This document shows positions 1 to 8,523 of a DNA stretch of 64,000 bases, piece by piece. Below the pieces are notes generated by a model. The model saw nothing but the letters and a program-made list of their open reading frames with translations, searched no databases and was not told where the DNA came from. The position numbers and the translations under genes are program-made. How positions within the stretch are numbered: position 1 is the first letter of the stretch; every line of letters starts with the position of its first letter. Source of the stretch: Bryopsis sp. KO-2023 (Eukaryota; Chlorophyta; Ulvophyceae; Bryopsidales; Bryopsidaceae); contig BSYQ01000013.1 in the NCBI GenBank assembly GCA_030272585.1, positions 1,922,001 to 1,986,000 of the forward strand, written 5' to 3'.

Positions 1-987
1 CTGAAAGAACTATTCTTTTCTTTTCTTTAACTCTGCTGATTTCCACTGATTCAAACACCAAATCAGAGATAGATCTTCAGAAACTGAAAATCCTTTGCTT
101 TTCCTTCTGAGCTTTATATTTCTCACTATTTCTCCATGTAGTCGAAGAAATCAGAAATATACACTTCACTCCTGATTTTCTTTCTTGATCTCCTGAAAAT
201 CTGCAGCTCAAACCAGATCTAATGTATCGAATCAAAACAAAGCATTTTCCAGATTTCAGTCACTGCCAATTAAGTCCAAAAGTGACTGCAACAATACCAA
301 CTTCTGTCACTGAAAATTGCTATCTCTGATGCAGTTTGACACAACCATATCTTTCACAGGGAACCCTGAATTTCCCTCAGAAAATTTTCAGCTCAACAAC
401 CAGTCTATGGACCTGTAAAATAGAAATCAGAGTCCTCCTTTCAAGCAAAAACTGCAACTCCATCTGCAGTCTGAAATAGAGCCCAAATCTCTCATTTTCA
501 AGCCTTTCAAATGTTGTAATTCTGCCACTGATTTGCCAAACTAATTTCCATCAACAAAACTGAAATGAAAGCTCTTCTGTAGGTTTCTGTATCTGCACAT
601 TTTAATTAGCCATACTCAAGTGGCGACAAATACTAACACCACGAAGATAAATCTCACAATGCATCAGATATTTTTCTCTAAATCAATACTCTGATCCTCT
701 TTCCTCTAGAGCTGAGGTCTCTTCACACTCTGCAACTCCTAGAAAAGATCATTGTATTTTCCTTCGACTCAACTACATTCCTTCATCAATCTGAAAAGGT
801 GATATCAGATGCAGTTCACATGTTACTGCATCCACTGAAAATTGCTCTAGCCAATTTCAGAACCCCAGCTAGCTTCTAGTTATAGGCAAGATGTAGATAT
901 TCCAATTCTACATCCCTACCTATCGATATACGATTTTCTCCACGTCACGAAATCACCGACAATAAAAATTCAGTTCCTTCTCAAAAC

Positions 988-1180
988 ATCAATCGCACGC
1001 CGTACACAATCTGCCTGGCATGTATTCTCATTTCAGCCGCACGCCGCACACGGCCTGCCTGGCATGTCCACTGCACTTCCATAAAGATCAATCGCACGCC
1101 GTACACAATCTGCCTGGCATGTATTCTCATTTCAGCCGCACGCCGCACACGGCCTGCCTGGCATGTACACTTCACTTCGA
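988..1180. repeat. 99-bp tandem duplication
   Basis: Two nearly identical units start at 988 and 1087. Each unit contains two related half-units that share the words CGCACGCCG and CTGCCTGGCATGT, so the locus looks like a half-unit duplicated twice. The units differ mainly at their 3' ends. Confidence 0.85.
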
Positions 1181-3150
1181 AGTTTAGACTATGTCCTTTA
1201 AAGTAGACTTCATTAGGTCTACCCAGCCCATAACTCCTCGCTCACAAAAACAAATCTGATGTGCCTGCAGAACACATCATGCAGGTCAGGTGTGGCCCCA
1301 CATGACCACACACCCCCTGCCTCCGAGAGCTGAGCAGTCGTGGCTACACTCGGCCCAACAACCCCCTCAAGCTCAGAATCCTCCTCCAAAAATTCTGCAA
1401 GTCAGTACTCCCCGCACTGCACCTCAGAACTTTAACTGAACAGCCCACAGGTCTCCGCTCACCCGTCGCTCGGTACACCACCTGTAACACTGTTCACCTT
1501 CTCCTCAAGGTCTCCAGAATTCCCTGCACCAGTGTCCTTGCCCGGACCACCACCTGCAGAAATTCCATCCTCCAGACTTACTTCTCCGTGTTGCGGCTGC
1601 ACCGGCACTCCAACTACGGAATGGACTCCGCGCCCATAGGCTACCCTCCCCTGAGGTAACACCCTGTGTGAGTGGCTACGCCGGCCTTCTCACACTCCAC
1701 TTCTGTCCACCTTCGCCTCTTTTGTCACTCCTGCAAGTCCTCCCTGGACTTCCATCCCTTCAAAACTTGGGGCAACCTCTGCTGCCCTACATGAGTGTGA
1801 CTCCACACATGCACTACCCCTTCAGATGTAGCTACACATGGCTTCCATCTGCAAGAAATACCTGCAAGTCTTGCTCTCCTTTTCTCACTTCACAACCCAT
1901 AAGCACCACCTGGTGCTATCACCTTAAACTCTCTTTTTTTTTTTTTTAACTTGTACTCTTCTCGTAAAAAACATTGTAGTCAGGTGCTGCCCAAGGATAT
2001 AAAATATGCCACATTTCACTTTCCTTCTTTTTCCTCCTATTTTTACTTTAATAAATCAGCAAAATACTGAGTGCACCTCTTTCTTTTGTCACAACAAACC
2101 ACTAAGTATATTATGGCAGTCCAAACACAAAAATCTGCCACAGTTTCTTTGTGTAAAGAATGCAAGAAAACTTCAGGTCACTGCAGCATATCACTGAAAT
2201 ACTTTCTACTGCCAACAGGATAGAAAGTCTACCAAAATATCTGTCAGAAATATACTCCCTTTTGAAAATCAGCAACCACTCTTCATCCATATGAAAAAGG
2301 AAGAACAGAACTATACCAAACAAGCAAAGAATACTTCTCTTTTGTTCAGCCATCTGCCCTATAGTCTGCTGCACTTTTTCTATGCCTCCAGAGTACCACT
2401 GCTAATTCAATAACTGTCCTGAAATTTTCTGGAAACCTGAATAAACTTCCAGAATGAGATATAACCTGAAAACCTATTTTCCAACACCTCAAAGACAAAT
2501 AACCAAGAGTGTAACCAGAAATTTCTTTTCTCTAAGACCAAGCTTCTTCAACCAACTCTGCTACCACCAAAGTCTTGTTGAAATAAAAACCTAGTACCGA
2601 GAAAATGCTGCCATCAACCAAAGAAAATACCCTCTTAATCAATGGGTAGGATGTGACTGCTTTGACACTTCAACCTCCCCATCTGATTTCTTTTCTCTTT
2701 GAAAGACAATCAGTATTTTCAAACAGCTTAATTTCCAGAATTCCCTAGACTATCTTTGAAAATTCAGTCTCTAACAATACTACCACAATTGAGTATTGTT
2801 CCCTTCCAGAAAATTCTCTAATCACTAGCAACTGTTTTCTGCTCAATAAGGGGCATCCTTTAATAAAATAATCTGCCCTCATATCAAAGTATCTGACTGA
2901 AAACTTTCTGCTAGCGGAAAATAACAAATGTCCTATCTCAGAACACCCATAATAGAAGAAAAGACCAGCTACTGCTATACCAAACATTTCTTCAATTCAC
3001 CACTATCACTCAGCCTACTAACGAAGAGTTCCATGGACCTATTGGTCCCTTCAAAAATCTGCATCTTTTTCTGACCTGTCAAGCAAGGCTGCCACAGAAA
3101 AATACCTTGCCAACACACCTAATATCTGCCCTGCCAACAACAGAAAATGA

Positions 3151-3295
3151 TCTGCCACTGATCTATAAAAAGACTGATATTCTATCACTTGTCCCACCAA
3201 ACAACAGGAAATAATCTGCCACTAGTCTATTATAGAACGAAAACTTCATGTCATTGACATTCTTCTGAGAATAACCTGCCACTGGTCTATTCAGA
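3151..3295. repeat. Degenerate ~62-bp repeat, three units
   Basis: The word TCTGCCACTGATCTAT and close variants recur at 3151, 3215 and 3276, with partly similar spacers. The repeat is weak and degenerate. Confidence 0.5.
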
Positions 3296-4139
3296 AATCA
3301 GAGCAAAATACCATAGGGTTCATCAAGAAAAAGACTAGACAAGACAACCCTTCAACAGAAACACAAACACTATACCTCAACTGACCAATAGAGTAGAACT
3401 GAAAGGTGCCTTAGCTTTCTGCAAGCAACTCTAAAATAAGTTCTGACCTTCAGTTCTCCTCATTTCAAGTTCAGAAACGACTCTGAAAAATTCCCTCAAG
3501 CTATTGTGCATTCACTGAAACACCTGAAAATGTTCCCACAATCAACACAAATGTAGCAAGTGTTCCTAATGTACAAACATCCAAAATATGTATGCACAAT
3601 CACATCAAAGCTGATGTGACACATGTTCTGACCTGCCACTAAAGCCAAGAATTTTTCCACTGCAACCTTCCACACTCTGAAATGATAAGTCACCACTACT
3701 GCTCAAATCCACTGTGCCAAGGATAAATCTCCACTAACGAATGCACAAATCCAAGCAAACAAGGAGGAACTCCTGATCAGAAAAATCCTAACTTCTGATC
3801 AATAAAGCTGTCAAATATCAACACCAGACTTTTGAAAGAATATATCAAAACTTCCTGAAAAATCTGCCTGGTCTCAAAGACTCTTTCCAGAATTTCCACC
3901 ACTAACTTGTGATCAATTCAAAGCCTTTCAGAACATCTCCCTCACTTCAGCCTGAAAATTTGACTGCAACTCTTGAAATCCTTTCGAAAGTGATCAAACA
4001 TCTTTTCCAGAATGTGTGCTGCAATCAGAAGATCATAGACCACCTGATCCTGAAATCAATCTGAAGCTCACTACCTCTAAAGTCACTTCAATCAACCAAC
4101 GAAATGATCAGATCACTCAAATGTAACCCTGCAAGCACG

Positions 4140-5115
4140 TAACACTCTTGCATCTCGCGTCTGCGCTCAACTTACGCTCAGCCTGCGCTCAACCTGCGCT
4201 CAACCTGAGTCAGTTAAGCGATGCCTGCATCAGTCGCACTCACTGCGTACACTGCAACTCTTCCTGGTCGCACCAACTTAATGTGTGCTGCGCAATTCTC
4301 ACTCTCGCATACAACCTGCCACGTTCTGTGCAAGTCCATCAGATCCTGCACAGTTCCATAAACACTGCGCAGTCCCTGCATCCTGCATAGGCTGCCCAGC
4401 CTGCATCTGCGCGAAATGTCCCATCGACATTGCAATCCGCTGCACGCAGCGTAACTCTGTCGTCTGCAGTGCAATTTCGCATGTGCAGCGCTTTCCTGTG
4501 GCTGCTGCGCGTCACATCATCCACTTACGCAGTGCCAACATTCGCTGCGCACTTCCAGCAAAACCTGCGCACGTTCTGTCTGCGACGCAATCCTGCCCGC
4601 GGTACATTTCCATATTCGCTGCGCAACCTTGTATCAACAGCGTAATTCCACATCTGCGGTAGAACTCTGCATCTGCGGCGCAATCTTGGATCTGCTGCGC
4701 ATTCCTGGATCTGCTGCGCAGTTCTACACCTGCGACGCAATCCTCCAAATGCTGCGCCACCCAACGTCTCCTGCGACGCTGCATAGTCGTGCTGCGCTTG
4801 ACAATGCTGCGCGCCTGTGTGTAAGCTGCGCTTCTACATACTCCAATGTATTGCCCTGCGCTCTACACATCACTTCTGCGAAATCTGTCTGCCGCAGTGT
4901 TCTTACACACACTGCGCCCATTCTACTCCTGACGCTGATTCAGCGACTTTCCTTCACACAGCACACTCGAACACTCCAATAGATAACTGCAAATCTGCAA
5001 AGCACTGGCGTTTGTCTGCCTTGCAAACCTCTGCTTTGCACTGTGCTGTGTGCCTGCCAGTGTCCTGCGCCTCTGCGCCTTCTCACTGCGCGCCTGCCGC
5101 GCATACTGCTGCCTC
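4140..5115. repeat. Degenerate TGCGC-core repeat array
   Basis: About 1 kb is dominated by TGCGC and CTGCGCA cores at irregular 15-30 bp spacing. The clearest stretch is 4,670-4,770, where ATCTGCTGCGCA-like units recur. Several overlapping open frames on both strands arise from this composition and are not annotated as genes. Confidence 0.6.
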
Positions 5116-5947
5116 TGCAGCCTGCCAGACTCGTTTGTGATCTTGTCACAAGCCTGCTCCGAAACCAATGTAACGAATCTGCCCTGCAGATCGCTTTTTC
5201 TGCTTCAATACACTGAAGACTGCGACCCTGCCGGTCTGCCAGTCTGAACTGCCGTTCTATTGAACGACCATGGGAGAGACACTTGAACCTAGCAAGGTTC
5301 AAGGGCGAGATCAGGTTCCAAACTAAGGTTAGGTTAAGTTACAAGAATGTCCAAGCCCCCACAACTTATACCGTTTCTGCCAACCCTGATCCAAACTGAT
5401 CCTAAGCCATAACATCAGTCTGCATCAGTATTGCAGACCATCAAACTGCCAAGTCCCTTTCAGTCCCTTCCATGACATGCAGCCTCAGACACCTTGCAGG
5501 GTACTGCGGTTCTGAGTCTGCCACCTAAGACCTTCTAGAACTTCCTGCCTGCCAGCTCTGCAGCCCACGTTCTGCAGCGCTGTCAGCACCTGTCTGTCGT
5601 CAGCCAACCTGTCCGCCCGACTACTCTGCCACTTCGTCAGTCTACCAATTTGCTGACTACCAGTCTATCAGTCTGCAGGTCTAAAGGACCTGAACCATTC
5701 TTGCTTCTTCAGAATCATAGCAGTCAACCTGCAGCCTAATCTGTCAGCCCAATCACTGCCAGTCTGCAAGCCTGCAGGTCTGCCTGAATCTCCTTTGATT
5801 CTGCCGAATCCTTACAGGACCTCTCGCTGGCGAGTTTGGATTGGCACGCGTAATCACCGCGATCGCATATGTAACGGTTGGTTATCGCAGCACTCGAGCT
5901 GGAACTACAAGAGTAGTTGCCATGCTTCCTGCAGCTGAAAAAGGGAA

Positions 5948-6105
5948 GGTTGCAAGAGTGCAACGTGTAGGAGCAGCGTGCGAGAGTGCGGCGTGTAGGA
6001 GTGCAGCGTGCAGCGGTGCAGCGTGCAGCGGTGGATGCAGCGTGCAGCAGTGCAGAGGTGCAGCGGTGCAGCGGTGTAAAGGTGCAGAGGTGCAGAGGTG
6101 CAGTA
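5948..6105. repeat. GTGCAG minisatellite
   Basis: GTGCAG with a G, CG or AG linker recurs with a 9-12 bp period over about 150 bp. Open frames across it translate to Cys/Ala-rich repeats and are considered artefacts. Confidence 0.75.
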
Positions 6106-6478
6106 GTGCGACACCCTTGGAGTCACGACTACAACCAAGCTCGATGGAGTTTGATGGATGATGATGTGGCAGCCATCAAAGTCGAGTTGTCAATTGGACG
6201 TGTGAGTTGAACTCACTGAGTTCTCGTGGAATAGGGGCACGTTCACAGTTGAGGTGGCAAGGAGATGTGTGAATTCCTAGTGAATAGTGACACGTCGACA
6301 GGAACAAGGGTTTGATGCGCTGTGGCGCTAGGGTATAAGAGTGTGGAAGGAAAAGGTCGTTGTATCTTCTTTATAACTTTATTCGTGTAAGGAAGTTCTA
6401 TCTAACGAGACGCTTGAGGAAGGCACTCGTCCTCCTCTAGGAGGGCGAGGGGACCTTGAAAAAAGTAGCTCGTTTCAG
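6106..6478. other. Spacer, nothing recognised
   Basis: No gene, repeat boundary or RNA gene is supportable here. A 33-bp segment at about 5,818-5,850, just upstream of the GTGCAG array, resembles one at about 7,607-7,641 (shared core CGAGTTTGG and GGCACGCG). Together with the 85-bp repeat pair nearby, this suggests that 5.8-7.7 kb contains pieces of one dispersed repeat. Confidence 0.4.
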
Positions 6479-6563
6479 CATAACTTGCAAGTGCCTGAAA
6501 AAACAGTTTCATCACGTTGCTTACTTGCATACGCTTCGTGCTGCGGACACACCACCCACCATC
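6479..6563. repeat. 85-bp dispersed repeat, copy 1
   Basis: Matches 7646-7730 in the same orientation with only a few mismatches. Read on the - strand, both copies give the same 27-30 residue peptide apart from one Gln/Lys difference, beginning MDGGWCVRSTKRM. It may be a fragment of a mobile element or an exon; no boundary is visible. Confidence 0.75.
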
Positions 6564-6668
6564 CATAACACCGAAAAGAAAGAAGAACGGAAAACCACAC
6601 GAACCGACAAGGCCGAGAACGCTGGGTTTCGTTTGGGAAAAAGGCAGGTTCACTGAAGCGAGAAGGTT

Positions 6669-6863
6669 TCAAAGAGATGTCCCCACACACACTCTGCGCA
6701 CACCTGGCTTAAGGTTCTCCTCTGGACGAATGGTTGTTGCCTTGGATAACCATGACCCGAATTCGAAGTGAACGTCCTCCGGAAAATCAGCTATTGGCCT
6801 TGAGGACACCTCGACCGTCGCGGCCACGAGGACCAACAAAGCGAGCGCAACCACTTTCGACAT
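6669..6863 (-). CDS. Possible small secreted peptide, 64 aa
   Basis: I do not recognise this protein. The - strand frame starts at the ATG at 6863-6861. It begins MSKVVALALLVLVAATVEVSS, a textbook signal peptide: short basic start, hydrophobic core and small residues before a likely cleavage site. A short, partly acidic mature part of about 43 residues follows, with a single cysteine near the C-terminus. A TATAAAT box lies about 60 bp upstream, a good distance for a short 5' UTR. A GTGTGCG donor-like sequence within the last 20 codons means the true 3' end could be spliced. It lies among repeats with no conserved neighbour. The signal peptide is convincing, but the gene is unproven. Confidence 0.4.
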   Translation of the reverse strand: MSKVVALALLVLVAATVEVSSRPIADFPEDVHFEFGSWLSKATTIRPEENLKPGVRRVCVGTSL

Positions 6864-6923
6864 TGTACACACAGCACTGAGTGCTTCGATGGACAGGTTC
6901 AGATATTTGGAATGGTGCGTGGC

Positions 6924-6930
6924 ATTTATA
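6924..6930 (-). promoter_or_regulatory. TATA box upstream of the small secreted ORF
   Basis: TATAAAT on the - strand lies about 60 nt upstream of the ATG at 6863, consistent with a core promoter and a leader of about 30 nt. Confidence 0.35.
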
Positions 6931-6998
6931 AGGCAAGGCGACCCGCCGCACAGCTTGGATCTGGCCACATAAGCAGCTGTTGCTCGGGAAGCGATCCA

Positions 6999-7645
6999 AA
7001 TGGAGGTGTGTGGTGGAACAAGGGCCTCACTGATTCAAGGGAATCCGTGAATAAGTCATTGCATCCAACTCGCCACGTTGAAAACGGAGTTCTAGGCAGA
7101 GTTGTGCGCAAGTCGAAACAACGACAACGATACGGCAACGGCAACAACGGCGTTGTTATTTCCCTTTAAAACCGTTACCGTATCGACAACGTCGGAAATC
7201 GTCGACAAGGCCCACCCCATCTTCGACGTGGCGCGGAAAATTTTAAGGAGGTCACATGCGTGGGGTTGCTCAACTAGGTTATTGTGTATCTGGGCAAGAA
7301 ACCGAGGAGGTGGAGGGTAAGGTGTTCAAGTTCTTCGACAAGGCTGAGGATAGGTACATCCAACCCATGGGCTACCAGCCAGTATAAGGATAACTTCTGT
7401 AATGGCATTCTGGTGCTCATCCAGGTCGAATTCGAGAGATGTGCAAATATACATGGAAATGGTGAAACTTGAACTTGTATGTATGACTGCTCGACGAATC
7501 GAAACCATCCTTGTGCATTTGATAGAGTATCAGCAGCAGCAGCAGCAGTATTTAACAACTTTCGGGTAGGACAGCTGAAACGAACTATAGCCGCTCGCAT
7601 CGGATGCGGTCCTCTCCCTGCCGAGTTTGGTTCGGCACGCGACCG
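6999..7645. other. Spacer with an imperfect inverted repeat
   Basis: No gene is supportable. Around 7,120-7,200 the words CGATACGGCAACGG and CCGTTACCGTATCG form an imperfect inverted repeat around an AACGGCGTTGTT centre. A short (CAG)n run lies at about 7,530-7,548. Confidence 0.4.
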
Positions 7646-7730
7646 CATAACTTGCAAGTGCCTGAAAAAACAGTTTCATCACGTTGCTGACTTTCATACG
7701 CTTCGTGCTGCGGACACACCACCCACCATC
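7646..7730. repeat. 85-bp dispersed repeat, copy 2
   Basis: Second copy of the segment at 6479-6563. The following 7731-7947 holds nothing recognisable before the LTR element. Confidence 0.75.
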
Positions 7731-7952
7731 GATACCATGGTAGTTGTAGACCTGTTGAGGTTTTGGATAAGAATTAGCCAATGTTTGAAAACTCCACAAT
7801 TATCAACTCCAAACTACTCATCCATTCCTAACTCCACATTCCACTCCCCCCCGGCACACCACTGCAGAAAAAAAGACCCTCTCTCTTTTACTGCTACAAA
7901 CTCAAGTTTTATGTGTTCCAGGCTCGAAAGAATGAACCATGTGCAGACAAAC

Positions 7953-8378
7953 TGTTAGTCTTTTAGCGCTATACGAGGTAGTTTGGGATAGAGCCGAGGG
8001 TGGCTGACGCATGTGGGTTCACGAGTAAGACAGATTAGACCCAGAGTTTGGGGCATGCGTCAGCGTACTACACTTAGGGGTACTTAAGAGGCCCACTCGT
8101 TGTTTTGACATTCATTCATTCACTTTACTTTGTAAGAACTCGGGATTCGTGGGATTGGTGTGTTCCCGCTTGTGTGTGTGTTTGTGTGTGTGTGTTAAGT
8201 GTTTGCCTGACGCAATCACTTCCCAATCCAAGTGCTCTAGTAGCGTTCACAACCGCGCTAGCTAGAGAGTTGTCTAAACCAACAAACCCCACAAGTATAC
8301 TTGCGTTAGCCAGCAAGTTATCACGAATCCAACCAACACAGCCGACCACTATTGCGTCACCCACAAGCTTCACTATCA
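7953..8378 (+). repeat. 5' LTR of copy A
   Basis: 426 bp, TG...CA termini, matching 17625-18050. Contains a short GT-rich run around 8170-8195. Confidence 0.96.
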
Positions 8379-8380
8379 AT

Positions 8381-8392
8381 TGGTTTCGGAGC
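8381..8392 (+). promoter_or_regulatory. Primer-binding site, copy A
   Basis: TGGTTTCGGAGC lies two bases after the 5' LTR. It resembles the initiator-Met tRNA primer site TGGTATCAGAGC used by many retroelements. The same 12-mer is used by copy B and by the unrelated - strand element. The perfect 9-bp inverted repeat CAAGAACTT/AAGTTCTTG (8397-8415) that follows could act in RNA dimerisation or packaging (inference). Confidence 0.75.
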
Positions 8393-8523
8393 AGGGCAAG
8401 AACTTTAAGTTCTTGAGATCGAAACTTGTGAACGTGGCGCAACAAACGTTTTTGTTTGTTTGTTTGGTAGAGAGAAACTCCAACCGTGGTTGTTGAGTAC
8501 TCCCAAATAGTGGCTGAGAGACC

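Larger units (their letters stand above)
1..5840. other. Gene-poor, strand-asymmetric region
   Basis: I see no supportable gene here. The + strand is strikingly poor in G and enriched in C, with recurring short words such as CTGAAA, CTGCCA and CAGAAAT, up to about 4.1 kb. It then turns into TGCGC-rich sequence (4.14-5.1 kb) and CTGCAGTCTG-like sequence (5.4-5.8 kb). Open frames overlap on both strands without codon-like structure, so they are treated as chance. The asymmetry stops near 5,840. It may be old repeat or an untranslated transcribed region; nothing decides between these. Confidence 0.5.

Noticed and set aside
4148..5302. Many overlapping frames on both strands
   Set aside because: Produced by the TGCGC repeat composition; no consistent frame or motif.
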